A stretch of DNA of 64,000 bases from Marisa cornuarietis (GCA_004794655.1 SMMW01000013.1:1634001-1698000), one strand, 5' to 3'; positions 32,440-44,692 are shown, counted from the stretch's first letter. Notes: generated by a model not told the origin, from the letters alone. Numbers and translations are program-made.

Positions 32440-32625
32440 GAGTTCTAGTGACTATATCTATGATGATGGCATTTACCTTGAGAACACAATGAACTATTTG
32501 TTCTGAGACAATTATTATCTTCGTATTTATATTTGTTTTCTCTGTAAAGCGCTTTAAACTAGTCTTTGATGATGGGGTCAAACAATATAAACAATTTATT
32601 ATCATTACTAGCGAATTATCCCAAA
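32440..32625 (+). mobile_element. LINE 3'-end remnant (CR1-like, possible)
   Basis: CTGTAAAGCGCTTTAAACTAG, then GATGGGGTCAAACAATATAAAC and TTTATTATCATTA, follow the usual layout of CR1-like 3' termini (GTAAAGCGCTT ... TATATAAA ... TTATTATT). No coding part is left. Confidence 0.4.
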
Positions 32626-32785
32626 CTTGCGGCCGTATGTTCTGCTTATGAGCACACCATGGATTCACTTTTAAACGATGAAGAATAACATCTACTATGA
32701 TAGTGAATTATGACGTGTTAATTATAATCAATTATTTTCAAAACGTTTCAAGGAGAAATGTGTGGAAATAAAGAATAAAAATAAC

Positions 32786-32806
32786 CTTTGATATTGATAT
32801 TGATAA
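32786..32806 (+). repeat. (TTGATA)n short tandem
   Basis: TTGATATTGATATTGATA at the end of an AATAAAG-containing segment. It may be the terminal repeat of a decayed retroelement. Confidence 0.5.
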
Positions 32807-32924
32807 ATGTCCTTGTTTTAACAAAAGAGAAAGAAACTTCTAACTAGAGAACAAGAAGAAGCAGCTTAACTTTATGTCAAACGGTATTGGCGGCAGCAAC
32901 TCGAAGTTTTAATGTATTAAAATT

Positions 32925-33060
32925 AATACATAGTGAGGAGGGATTGCTGCAGTAATTCATAATGAGGAGGGATTGTTGGCAGTGACTCACAGGGAGGAGG
33001 AATAACTTATCAGTTAGTGCGGAGGAAGTTTTGGCAGAAATCTGCAATGAGGACAAACTA
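32925..33060 (+). repeat. Degenerate ~31-bp minisatellite (AGTGAGGAGGGATT)
   Basis: Successive units begin AGTGAGGAGGGATTG, AATGAGGAGGGATTG and GGGAGGAGGAATAAC, with a shared TTGGCAG-NNA-CTCAC part between them. A single further unit (AGTGAGGAGGGACTATTTGC then AGCAACTCACAG) occurs 1.4 kb away at 34352-34388. Confidence 0.65.
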
Positions 33061-35297
33061 TGGCACTAACACATACTGACTGGGGAATGGACACCTCAGA
33101 TGATAGGTCTAGAGAAGCCGGACGCAAACAAGTCCTAGCTGTGTGATACCAAACTGTTATTTTGCAAGACCGTTGCTAGCCTGCTTCACACCACATGCCC
33201 AGAACTAACAAACTTGTCTACATCGTGTGACGCTAGAGAACCAGAAGCCTGTAGAGGGCAGAGGCAAGCCATGGCAAACAGCGGGACTCAAAATGCTCTG
33301 CAGAGAGAGAGAGAGAAAAAGTAGGGAAGTATAAAATCCCGCCGCTGCCTACGAAAACCAGACATTAAAGCTGAAACAGGAAGAAACGGCCAAAGCGTAG
33401 AATACCTACGTTTGTACATGTGCTTCCCCGTATAGAAAACACCCCATGTTGATGTTGTGTCAGTCTTGTTGTTGAGCTCAATATTCACTCCCTTCAGGTA
33501 ACACAAGATGCTCGGTGGCCACAAGTACCCCGCACCCCGCTTTTCGTGTTTATGAGGCTATTTTTATCTGTACAGCCTGACGAGAGCTTAGATAATCCGA
33601 TCTTTTGCTCCGTAATGCTCTTACGTAAGGTCTGTGCGGCCCTGAGGCGAGCCCCTCCATCATTCTTAACACGGCACCAAAATGTAATTCTCTTCATTAC
33701 CTGCACCTGCAACTATTTCTGTTCCACCCGCGCACCGGCTTGTTAACGTTCAGTCTTTAGTCGCAGACTGAGTCGTTACCCGGCCATCGACTGGCTGCTG
33801 AGCCGGTCTCTGATGAGCTTGGAGTGGCACAGAGAACGGTTTATGTCGACATGGAGTGACGACCGCTCATCTCATTGAGTCATACTTTGTAAGCAGAGCA
33901 GTGATCAACCGCTTACTTGCCACCAGCATGCGCGCGCATCCTAAAATGGACTGATTCAGATGAAGACGAAGCTTGTGCTGGGTAGATGCAACGGTCAATA
34001 ATTATGGTACATCAATCAGGATAGCTTGTAAAACGGAAGAAACTTCTTGTTTAAAATGTTTCACTTTTTTTCTCTTTCGTTGTCACAATTTAAAACTATC
34101 AAAACACATGGGGTGGTCCTTTTTTGTAAAGCAAGATGGAAGGGAATGGTTTTAATTATTCTTTTGCTTTCTTTCGTGATAAATTTGATTTGTGTGCCCC
34201 CAAAGTTGACCTATGGACTCGAAACATTTTCTATTACTATGGTTGGTCAAAATTTCAGTCGTTCCTCTCGCTTTCATCACTTTCAGCAGTTCATTCGTTT
34301 GTGCATTTCTTTCCGTCCCTCGTAACTGCTTTTCCCTTTAGGCAATAATCCACAGTGAGGAGGGACTATTTGCAGCAACTCACAGTCAGCAAACCGAACA
34401 TGAAAGGTGATCTTATGTTATTACTTTTTTGTTATCAAACATCAGTGATATACTTTTAACATGCGTTTAAACATATTTTATCTACGGGAAGGAGCTATGG
34501 CCCCCAACAATTTTAAGTAAGTCCCTGAAAACTAAGAGTCAGAAAATATTATGCATTTTATGGATGGAAATCCCTCGCCAGGAAAAGAAACTATTTTTCG
34601 GAACACTGAACTCATCCTAGGGATTGAGTACGCTAGCTAACTTATCTAGCACTTATCTAGTTTAATAAGCAATGATGTGTGGTTAATAGTGTTAATGTGT
34701 GGTTAAGAGTGTTTAATAAAAAAAAAGTTGCTTTTGTTACCATGGTAACTCTTGTGTTACCGGTTCGCCGCAATGTTTGTCGCCTGAAACTTTGCGCCAA
34801 CAAAAAAATCTAACAGAAGTGAATTAATACGTGTTTGAATACTCTCCAAAATAATATCAATCGTGCGATTTTACAACAACCCATTATTAAACTTTCAATT
34901 TTCCTCTTATTGATGAAATATCGATGCAGCGAAACCTTGTCACCAAACAGCAAGTAAATTCATCTTTAAGATAACAACACACACAACCTGCGGGGCCGCG
35001 ATAAAATGCAACAATAACATTTTCTCTAGGCTGTGCTGTTTGGAATGTAGCCATGGTTACCCGGAGTTACAAACTCGCAAATACAAAAAACTATCGCCGC
35101 CAGTATTAGTCTCTCGTTGATCTATCACTGTCTAACATGTTCTGCATGACTAAAGCCCGTTGCAAGCTGCTGTCCTCTCGACACTGGCTTTGGGTGAAAA
35201 ATAATGTACATTTTGATAAGACAGATAAAAAATATTTCCTACTTCTCAAGATCATTTTAGGTAATCGCAAGGGACGATGCAGTTCATTAAGTACAGG
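33061..35297. other. Non-coding DNA with one dispersed minisatellite unit
   Basis: No gene is supported. It contains the isolated unit at 34352-34388, and GTGTGGTTAATAGTGTTAAT repeated once in diverged form at 34676-34718. Frames at 33288-34348 are unrecognised. Confidence 0.4.

Positions 35298-35366
<69 letters not shown>
35298..35366 (+). repeat. (TG)n microsatellite
   Basis: About 34 pure TG units. Confidence 0.95.
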
Positions 35367-35531
35367 AGTTCAATGTTCGTTAGTATGTTGCCCGCAGTCT
35401 AAATACTCTAAACTTCCCCCCGCCTCAAAAAAGCAGTAAAAAGTTAAAAATCGCATGGTGGTCTTTTATAATCATTTCTTCTTTAGTTATTTTAGCACTT
35501 TTTACTTACTAGTTTTCAAAATTAATAATTT

Positions 35532-35819
35532 TTAGGCGGCGAAAATTAGAATAATAATAGTAATAATAATGTGCTGACTGATAAAGCGTGTATCATCAGT
35601 GTAACTCACATGTGACATGGTATGTCGTGATATAACATCAGAGGGAAGGTATAAGTATAGCTCAAAAAGTATTGGACCCAATACAGATCCTTGCGGTACA
35701 CCATGTCTCATGACAGAAGCATCTGAATAAACACCAAATATGGAAATATTTTTAAAGTGAAATATGAAAAAATGAATGTCTTCCAACAATAACAAAATGT
35801 TGTTCACAGCCACGTGCAT
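35532..35819 (-). mobile_element. Jockey/CR1-like LINE, reverse-transcriptase palm fragment
   Basis: A 95-codon minus-strand frame. Residues 40-51 read GVPQGSVLGPIL (RT motif B in its Jockey/CR1 wording). About 25 residues later SYTDDTRF (72-79) sits at motif C, with T replacing the usual A of Y-A-D-D. The intervening LPSDVISRHTMSH fits the family. Upstream residues 1-30 are loosely conserved. The frame then runs into an AT-rich ATTATT repeat and stops, so both ends of the element are missing. It is a different family from the RTE copy (GVRQGCMLSP, FADD). Confidence 0.8.
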
Positions 35820-36660
35820 TGCAAAGGTTTACTAAGAGGCTGTTTACGAAAGACGCACGACTTTTAAGATGCAGAACTAATGGGGAGTTTCACTTCCAAA
35901 AGCACACGAATCTTTCTCGGCAGGCAAGTCAAAAACAAAGCGTAAAACAATCAATTTTCTGTCTAACCACCAATAGTTACTGCTCTTGCTATATTTCATA
36001 GATCGGCGATGCACTTGGATCCGTTTCTGCTTCATAAATTTTTCCTGAAAGCCTTCTCATCAATGTTGCTTTATGAGCCACAGAAGAGGAGGAGCTGGAA
36101 AATGCAGTCTTTGGTAGCCGTCTTAGCTGTCATTTTTCCATGAAGCTGGTGGACGTCAGAAACAAGATCCCATCTGGACCTTTTGTACGAGCACATGAAG
36201 GCCTGCTACTTACGGCCAGCCCTCGCTCCACATGAGATGATGAAGACGACAGGCGATAAACCATCTCCAGCCGAGTCATCCGTTAAAAGCGTAGTGGCGC
36301 TAGTCGATCAGGAAACTAAAAAATAATATTTTCGCGTTGAATCACCAGGCGGATCATTCTTTGACACTTCTTCTTGTATTTGCTTTGCTGTGACAAACTT
36401 TCAGTCCTCCGGGCCATTTCTGTGCGCTAATCTTCAAGGAACGTTTTTTTTTAAATTTTAGAACTGAACGCTGCTGGCTAGGCTAGTATAGAACAGGGGA
36501 AAGAAACAGAATGTAACGAGCATTCCTCTTAAATAGAATTTTGTGTAGAAAACAACGGTTATTAAAATATACTCAGTAAAGATAAAACAGTAGTATAACA
36601 GAATCATCATCTACTGCAGTTTTTTTTAATTATAGCTTAGAAGTATAAATGTTTTCTAGA
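35820..36660. other. Unique non-coding DNA
   Basis: No recognisable gene or repeat. Confidence 0.4.
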
Positions 36661-36750
36661 AATATAGGTCTGCGATGCTAATAAAATATAGGCATGCGAT
36701 GAAAACAAAAAGACGTGCGATGATGATAAAATGTAGGCGTTGGTAATAAA
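36661..36750 (+). repeat. Degenerate 20-24-bp minisatellite, 4 units
   Basis: The units start at 36661, 36685, 36709 and 36730. They share AATATAGG-NNTGCGATG-NTAATAA; the first two are 24 bp, the last two shorter. Confidence 0.75.
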
Positions 36751-36836
36751 ATGCATTATGGCATTCAGGGGCTTTTAGTACTGACATTATTTGATGACTT
36801 TACATCCCCTGTCTGTATTCTAGTCTCTCAGCGCCA

Positions 36837-36837
36837 T

Positions 36838-36906
<69 letters not shown>
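36837..36906 (+). repeat. (CA)n microsatellite
   Basis: About 34 pure CA units. Confidence 0.95.
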
Positions 36907-36907
<1 letters not shown>

Positions 36908-37099
36908 CTGCATGGAAATCGACCTGATCAGATTTTACATACTAGACTACTTACTTGAACAAGCAACTTAGATTTGTTTAATAGACAAATAATCCATCAT
37001 GTTCCTGTAGTCCTTTTGGTGAGTCAGCTGAACATTAAAATGTCCACTTTATAATAATATTCGTGAAGCCAATATTCATAAAACCAAACTGCCTTCTCA

Positions 37100-37482
37100 A
37101 ATTTATTTAGACATAGACCTGCTACTATTCGGCCATCCCGAACTGATATTTAGCCAGAACTCAATAGTTCATAATTTTACAGAAATTACACAGAATAAAC
37201 GCTTTAAGTGATCATCTTAACTCTTTTGTCTCGCCTTTTGATTAGGTTCTGTTAACCTCGTAATTTAATTCCATCATGTTCTCTTCCACCAAACACCAAA
37301 CATTTATTTTATATCAGCTTTTTATTTTAATACTCTTGAACTGGTGCAAATGTTATTTATTTCTTATATCTCACTGCTTACGTGAAAATTTGTTCTTGTG
37401 GGTTGCCCACACATTATAAGCTCTTTTAGTGGCACCCCGACTGTGTTTTATTTCAATAAAGCTTTGTAACTTAATAAAAAAA
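37100..37482 (+). mobile_element. LINE 3'-UTR remnant with polyadenylation signal (possible)
   Basis: TTGTGGGTTGCCCACACATT, then ATTATAAGCTC, and finally TTTCAATAAAGCTTTGTAAC leading to TTAATAAAA. This resembles the 3' end of many invertebrate LINEs (a short hairpin GTGGGTTGCCCAC, then CAATAAAG). No reverse-transcriptase coding remains upstream. A host-gene polyadenylation site is the alternative. Confidence 0.4.
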
Positions 37483-37900
37483 ATTAATTTTAAAAAGTAA
37501 AAAAAAAAAAAATTCGTGTGGATGAACTTGTATACTCACACCCATCTAACATTTTGTTGACGAGGATCTGATTCTCTAGCCCTTCGTTCAGTCTTAACAC
37601 ACCCCTGTAAGCCAAATACAAAAAAAAGACAGAAGTCGAATTTACAAAAAAAAAGCAAAACAAAAAAAAAAACCTGACACTAACTGATATCAATATCCAC
37701 CAGCAAGACTTGGCGTGCCTCCATTGTTCACCAGAGCAGTGCTTTCGTGAGAAGGAGAGCATAAAATGTCGTTATGACGACCAGACTCCTCATTTCCTCA
37801 GCACCATGCTGCCAGACCGTCTTCAAGTAGCCCCACAAGGGTATCTTTAAATAAGGTTCCTGTGCTCGTCTTCTTCGCTCCCTCAGTAATCCCAGAAAAT

Positions 37901-38105
37901 TAGACATCCTCGGGGCTTTTTGATGTTTGGACAGAGGTATGTGTTTTGCAGAAGTTAAAGTATAGCTAGTAAAAAAAAAATGTAAGGCTTTTGCTTGTGG
38001 TGTTAGACATCTTCGGGAATTTTTATGTTTGCTTGAAAGTATTTGCTAAGCATAAGTCAAAGCATAACTAGTGACTAGCGAAACCTATAGATATGTGAAA
38101 CTCTT
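37901..38105 (+). repeat. Diverged tandem duplication, period ~103 bp
   Basis: TAGACATCCTCGGGGCTTTT at 37901 matches TAGACATCTTCGGGAATTTT at 38004. The following GATGTTTG, TATG-TT, AAGTTAAAGTATAGCTAGT and TGTAAGGCTTTTGCTT blocks recur in order with substitutions. Confidence 0.75.
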
Positions 38106-38110
38106 GGCTT

Positions 38111-38711
38111 CTGGGGCCTTTGCCTGACCTCATGACCTATGATAAGAATCTGCGAGGTACCTTGGTGGCTCAGGGTCTAATGATAAAAATTTGAAGCGAC
38201 AAAATTGTTTTGTTATATTCAAGTTCCAGAACATGGAATTGCATTTCTGTCAAAAGTAAATATTGAATTCACAGAGTTCTGTTGTAGTGTACGAATGCAA
38301 TTGCACCTGCTGACCGAGAGAGTAAGGGAGTGGCGGTACCTAAAGCAGCAGACTTGAAAACGGGTGGCTTTTCAGCCCAAGGTGGGGGTAGGGTAGGGTG
38401 CGGAGGCGTTGTTAAAAGTTTTCTTGCAGCCAGGGTCGGAGTTGGATCATCTCCCATTTGTCGTGCGCGTGCTTTCAACCTTCAGAGGACGTGAGAGGAG
38501 GCAACAAGTCACGTGCACACGACGTCGACGACAAGGCACGTTGAGCCCTGCGGTGGCGACGAACACTTAGCACGTGCGTGTTCGCACATCCTGTCATTCT
38601 GCCGGGGGCCGCTTACTCGTGCATGTTTCTGCAACTATAGTCTGGAACTGTCGTCATGACTTTATCTCTGGTAACACATGTTATACGTCATACCCTTTCA
38701 GTTGTATTCTT

Positions 38712-38712
<1 letters not shown>
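38111..38712. other. Non-coding DNA
   Basis: At 38160-38190 TGGTGGCTCAGGGTCTAATG resembles a pol III A-box, without a matching B-box. No gene. Confidence 0.35.

Positions 38713-38750
<38 letters not shown>
38713..38750 (+). repeat. (AC)n microsatellite
   Basis: 19 AC units. It faces the TG array at 38884 in inverted sense. Confidence 0.95.
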
Positions 38751-38753
<3 letters not shown>

Positions 38754-38881
38754 CACACCAAGAGATGGAGACGCTCACACGTGCTCATTGATATATATAT
38801 ATACACGTATATCTATGCAGACAAACACATAGCTCACGTCAGCGCACTGTAGTGCCTCTTTGTCTGCGTGCATGCGTGCGC

Positions 38882-38883
<2 letters not shown>

Positions 38884-38946
<63 letters not shown>
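38884..38946 (+). repeat. (GT)n microsatellite
   Basis: About 31 GT units, 133 bp from the AC array at 38713-38750. Confidence 0.95.
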
Positions 38947-38950
<4 letters not shown>

Positions 38951-41321
38951 AGAAATAAGGAAAATAGGCGAACGTGGACGTGTTTCTAAGTACTTGCAAT
39001 CGATACTTAAACTCAATATTTCATTACATCTTTAGATGATCTCTCGTTTTTTCTATCTCTCACATTCTCATTGTTTTTTATCTCTCTCTTGTTCTCTCTC
39101 CCGTCCCCTCTGTTATCTCCTTTGATGGGCTCGTCGTACTCGAGCATTTTGTCTAAGGACCACTGTACTAACGCATATCACCTGCTTTTCGTCCCACTTT
39201 TCATGTGCGTGAATAGTTCTTGAACCCTTGCGGCTCTCTGTTTAGACAAAGAAACCCAGCTAGTTTTATTGAAGCTGACTCGCCAGGATATTACCTAATT
39301 AATGTCAGAAAAGAAAATGGTATTATCACCCAGGAGTGATCCTTGAAGATATGAGAGTGGCAAATGCTAACATTATGGTGAACACTTTCTGAATGCCATC
39401 TGTGTTTTTCTGGGTTTCATTTTCCCTAATAGGTTTCGTCAGGCGCGACAACACTGGGTCTGAAGCCTATTTTGTCAGAAGGATTTTGTTAAGTTTTTGT
39501 AGTTTAACGGTATTGAGGGTAACACGTTCTTTACGTGCTTTGCGTGCAGCCCACCACGCAGAGATAAACTGATTGATCTTAGTCTCGGAGTGATGGAAGA
39601 GTTATACCTACTTCTCGACTCGGGTCAGCTCCTTTTCCCTGATCACGTGATTCTGGTTCAGTGTCGAGTGCAGGGTCAGTGATGTGGTCGCTGTTTGAAG
39701 CAAGCTGACGGTCCCCAAGCTATGATGTGGCTTCCATCTTGACTGCAGCTCATCGTTAACAACATACCACCGGACCTCTCTAACTGTCCCCTAAGGCGCT
39801 ATTTTTCGAAGGCAACCATTTTGCTAAGCCATCGCTTTACTAAAGGGCCGGTCTTGGCTAATTCTTGTTCTGCCTGTCTCCCACTAGAGCCCCAGGCGGC
39901 GGTAATGGCTGCCTGGCAGACGAAGCCGTAGCCAACCACTTTGACAAAAAAGGGCATCGCCCAGCTTTACCGAAAAAAATGTCTTCTCTCAAAAACTTGT
40001 AACTCTTAACACGCAAATACGTTTATGAGCTGTCTAGCAGAAGTTTAAAAGTCCGTAGCAAATAGTCTTCAGTGCAGTGCTCACTCCTTGCAGGTGAATG
40101 CGTGAAACCGCGGTTTAGAGTGAACACTATATAACATACGTTCCAACAATCAATGTATATTGTACATTTATAACTGGTGGAGGCCATTTTGCTTTACTAG
40201 AGATAAATTTAAGGTACCTTTGGTCTTCAACAAGAATTACTGGTGCCAAGTTCTATCTATCTATCTATCTATCTATCTATGACAGTAAATATTTCTATTG
40301 TAGATCACTCTAGAACGCGCGACAGACATTTTTTCAGATTAGGAATTGTTTTGCTTGTCATCTACAAACCACGTTTTTCTGTCCAGATAATTCAGGTTTA
40401 GCCAGGTCAGACCTACAACACAATATCATTATATGATACTATGAACCTTGCGTCATTGTTGTAGCCTTATCAGAAATCTCACAGAACCCTCTGTTATACC
40501 CTGATAACATTATCGGCAACAAAAAGCTTCTATAGAAAAAATTGCTTAGTCGGGTTATGACATCACCAAAGAATCTATGTGCTATGTGCCCAGAGGCGCT
40601 TTTTATTATTATTGTCATAATTATTTTGTAAATTATGGTTGCAGAATTTGCTTTCTTGAGGCTTTCAAACATCCAAGCCCGGTGTCACTGGAAGCTCGAG
40701 CTTAGCAAGTTTTCTCTCTTTTTATGTTTGGAAGGAGATTTCTTTCTTTTTTCCGAGGCTAGAGACATCTTCAATGTTAACGAGAATTAACCAGGAGCGG
40801 CTTTCCGCTCGGTATCTCTGGTCACACCTTCCATTATTTTGAGGCCCGCTGTCAGCTAAATGTTGACACAGCTGTCACATTGGACAACACTGAATTATTT
40901 GTAAGCTTCAAAAGCATCGCTTTCTTTCTTCTTCTTTTTTTTAGCACCGTTTCTTACTGGGATGCTGTATTTGGTCACGTGAAGTGTGAAGCAAACTAGA
41001 GAAAGCTCACTGGAAGAAGACATGGTGCGTATTGTGCACATGAACAGGGTGAGCGCATTTCACTCCAGTTATATCAAGACTTTGCTTATATGATCAGGAA
41101 AACTCTAGCCACCTAGGACACCGCAACTGAACACGTGTGAGCGGTGTAGCGACCTAGGACACTAGGGTGTGGATTGGTGCGAACTACAGTTACCGTGCAG
41201 TTGAAATAAACTGAATGGAGAAAGAGTAGGAAAAAGTCTGTCAAAGGCAGTTGGCCAGTGAATCATTTTTTTGTGTCTTTATCTCTCACCCCTTTTTCTA
41301 CCGACCTTTCATTGTGAGTAT
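38947..41321. other. Unique non-coding DNA with a GATA-type array
   Basis: (TCTA)n, 7 units, at 40252-40280. The rest is AT-rich and I see no gene. Confidence 0.45.
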
Positions 41322-41389
41322 TTGTGAGTGAGTGAGTGAGTGAGTGAGTGAGTGAGTGAGTGAGTGAGTGAGTGAGTGAGTGAGTGAGT
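41322..41389 (+). repeat. (GAGT)n microsatellite
   Basis: About 17 perfect GAGT units, 68 bp. Confidence 0.95.
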
Positions 41390-41529
41390 CCTCACATGTA
41401 TATGTTCATGCGGCGTGTTTGCATGATAGAGAATTTAGGCTATAGGGTTGGTTGGGGATTTTTTGTTGAGGTTTAAATTTATTAAATTCATAATATAAAA
41501 GCTGAAACACCATCATAGGTATGAAAGAT

Positions 41530-41531
<2 letters not shown>

Positions 41532-41597
<66 letters not shown>
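41532..41597 (+). repeat. (GT)n microsatellite
   Basis: About 33 pure GT units. Confidence 0.95.
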
Positions 41598-41598
<1 letters not shown>

Positions 41599-43214
41599 AC
41601 TTTGATGAGTTTCAAGGGTGTTTTGTGCCGGTTTTTAAATTTTTTTTTTTAAAGATCAATTTAGGTGTTAGAGAAAAGCACTATTTTCATATCTTTGTCT
41701 CTTCGTTTTCGATTGAAGCGAGACTGATGAGATTTGTACCAAAGAAAATCTCTGCCGTTAACCATAAAGGTTTTCTGAGCGTCCATTACTCATAGGAAAC
41801 ATTAAATCTTTTAGGCGTCCACCACATACGGAAGTTATCTAACCTTTCTGGAGTCCATCAGACGTGGTTTTCATTTCACTTTGTATCACCCTGATGTCCT
41901 AACTTATTTCTCGGCGGCTGTCTGATTCTTTCCTTTTGCCTGCGGTTGATTCATTTCCAGAAGCTGCAGGTGTTGCCGACGGAGGGCATATTTTAAGCAC
42001 CGAGTACTTTTAGAGGTCTGTCCCACTTATGTACCAAACGAAAACTCGTATACTGAGTATAGAAAGTAAAATGGAAAAAAGTTACGTCCTAACATATAGT
42101 GTCATGTTAAAACAATGTGTATATATATAAAAAAATATAAAACGGTATAAAATACACAAATCTATACACATACACACAAGTGTCATCATATGGCTTGTTT
42201 TGATAGACTTAAACAAAGAAACTAGCATGTTAAAGTGTCAAATTAGATTTGCTTTCTACCTTCAATATGTCAAGATGCGAAGAGTATTTATAGAACCTTG
42301 AAATAAAAATGTAATTTAGTTTCACCTTACAATGGCATAAGTACCTTAGTTATAGAAACAGATGTTTATTTTCTTATCAAAGGTTCTATTATTTGCTATG
42401 CAATTGTATGTTTAGTGAATAAACTTTCTGACAAAGGACTTTCAAAGAGTAGAAAAGCGTGTATTCAGTGCCATCCTTTACGTAGCCGAAATAGATGATC
42501 GCAAGCAGACAGGTAATCGATGTCCACAACACCCCCTGAGGTCAAAGAAATGAATCGGGACAAGGACTTGTCCCTTGTCCGATGTCAGAATCCTCCAGAG
42601 CAACCATACAAGTTACGGCTGCCGTAAACCATGAGCATGAGGTTTAACGTGAAAAGGGAGGGCACCGACCAGGCCACCGTGTGTACAAGGGTGACAACTC
42701 GATGGACGATCCTTGGCGCCAAATGCAAACTGTCTCCTGTAGTTCATTATTCTCTACAATCATTGTTATTCAAGCAGAAGAGAAGAATGAATTAAGGAGG
42801 ACAAAAGAAGGTTTTTGAATTAATAAAAAGCGTATTTGTTTGTGCAGCGGTGGAGAATTGTTACGACGGTCATGTAGGAAAGAGAACCTGACAAACTAAT
42901 GTGATGCATTTGCATAGAGGAAATTAGAATGTCTGCACAAGCAACTGGTAAACGACTTTAAGTGAGACGGGCCTTCATCGCCAGAATAGCAAAACCGTTG
43001 CATCTTTTACGAAGAGCATGCCCTAGACGAAACCGCGCGGAAAATGTGATTCCGGTCTAAGACAGGTAGCACTTGAAGCTACAACCACCAGAGGGTACGG
43101 AGGTCGGGTTTCTTGTTGTCTTCGTCGCTGCACTAAAGACGTGTAATGATGACCATCCCGCCTTAGAGAATGGCAATAGGATGTCCATTAGACGGTATCA
43201 TCAGAGAATTTTCA
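41598..43214. other. Unique AT-rich non-coding DNA
   Basis: Nothing supported. A short TATATA-rich patch lies at 42117-42150. Confidence 0.4.
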
Positions 43215-43467
43215 GTAGGTGTCGTGATTGTCGCTGGAGAAGAAGGTGTTAGAGCTCCCACTTATCTGGAGACAAGTTTTATATATAACGGTGGTATCCA
43301 TTCCCTTTCCCTCGCTGCCTTTACATTCCCCAAGCCCTCAAAGCAGTTAGGTACCCATTGCACAGCTGGGTCAATTGATGGAAGTCTTCTGCTTAACACT
43401 GGTATAGAACCAGCTATTCCACATTCGTGTTCGGATACCATTGTTCTCACTCTAAGCTATCCACTTC
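43215..43467 (-). mobile_element. tRNA-derived SINE family 2, copy with head
   Basis: On the minus strand, GTGGATAGCTTAGAGTGAGA gives an A-box-like start (TAGCTTAGAGTG), and AGCTGGTTCTATACCAG gives a B-box-like sequence about 45 nt later. The body contains GACCCAGCTGTGCAATGGG and TACCTAACTGCTTTGAGG, then AAAGGCAGCGAGGGAAAGGG and ACACCTTCTTCTCCAGCGAC near the end. The body blocks recur in the same order at 3095-3236 (minus). The 110-codon plus-strand frame over this region (43170-43502) is a by-product. Confidence 0.65.
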
Positions 43468-43973
43468 TACTGGATGTTACTAGACTGTACAAAACTAAGT
43501 AACGAACACGCGAAAAGGTTCATAAGGACTTGTCTTCGATTTTTTTCTAGGAACACGCGAAGGGTAGAGAAGTCTGCAGTAAGAATTGTTACGAACACAT
43601 TAAAAATTAAAAGGTGCCTAGAACAGATAGGTGAGTAGGTAAGTTGTGCTTGCATTTTAGATCGAGCCTGTCGCGAAGATTTTTTTAGGGAGATTTTAAT
43701 TAACACGCCCTTCTGTCCATGTATCAACACTAAAAAGGGGTATCTTTTTTTAGGCTTTTATATGCTGTCATCGAAGAGAGATATTAAAATCATAGAAAAA
43801 GATGACAATATCGGTTGTAGATGTCCACTAGTTTACAAACCTTAAGCCACTAATGTCGAGGTAAGGACATTCAAATTAACGAATTGCAAAGATAAAGGAA
43901 AGCCAACTGGCATGCAGGTAGCCACCCGATCACGTGTAGTGTCCAATACTGTACATTTGACAGCAGGGCCTAA

Positions 43974-44111
43974 AAATAGGTCCACCTATGGGTGTTCGTT
44001 TCTATGTTTAGATGAGTGTTGTGAAATGATGGTGGAGCAACTAAATAGGTCCACCTATGGGTGTTCGTTTCTATGTTTAGATGAGTGTTGTCAAATGATG
44101 GTGGAGCAACT
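43974..44111 (+). repeat. 69-bp tandem duplication (2 copies)
   Basis: Copy 1 is 43974-44042 and copy 2 is 44043-44111. They differ at one base (GTTGTG versus GTTGTC). The period is 23 codons, so a plus-strand frame (43912-44136) repeats RSTYGCSFLCLDECC in phase, but no family is recognised. Confidence 0.95.
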
Positions 44112-44668
44112 AAATAAAAGGTGTAGGCAGAGATGACTCATTCCACCCACCAGTCACGGAATAAAGACGAAATTATTCATAGAAGAAAAGGGACGAAAAC
44201 CTATGACCCCAAATCAAGATGGCCAGACAGAGCAGCTTGTGAGCGTAGCGAGAGCCCATACAACGCCGTCGTGATCAAGAAGCCACAGGGGAGACAGCTG
44301 ACTGCCCTTCCTTCTGACCTTTTGTCTTGACCGGAGACAGTGTCTTCAGCCGCCATATCTACGTGTCACTGTGCAGATGGATGACCACTGAGCTGAAACT
44401 AATGGACAGGCCCTGGCTGGTTCTGCTTGAAGCTGACTAGCCGCTAAATTGGAAATCGTCAGGCGAAATTTTCTCAGTATTTTCAGTGCCCCGACATGGT
44501 GTTTTTGTATTTTTCGGACACTGCAAAACTTTCATGCATTTTGTTTTCTTGAACTCTTTTGTTTATTTTAAAACTAAGCACTTGGGTTCAAATCTGGACG
44601 GCGGTACGCAGTGATGTGTTCACATGCTCCCCCTCTCCCCCTCTCCCCCTTCTCTCTCTCTATATATA
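44112..44668. other. Unique non-coding DNA
   Basis: At 44581-44600 GGGTTCAAATCTGG resembles a pol III B-box with no A-box found. No gene. Confidence 0.35.
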
Positions 44669-44692
44669 GATGATGATGATGATGATGATGAT
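44669..44692 (+). repeat. (GAT)n microsatellite
   Basis: Eight GAT units; poly-Asp or poly-Ile frames here are artefacts. Confidence 0.93.

Noticed and set aside
43170..43502. 110-codon plus-strand frame
   Set aside because: It is antisense to the SINE family 2 copy and explained by it.
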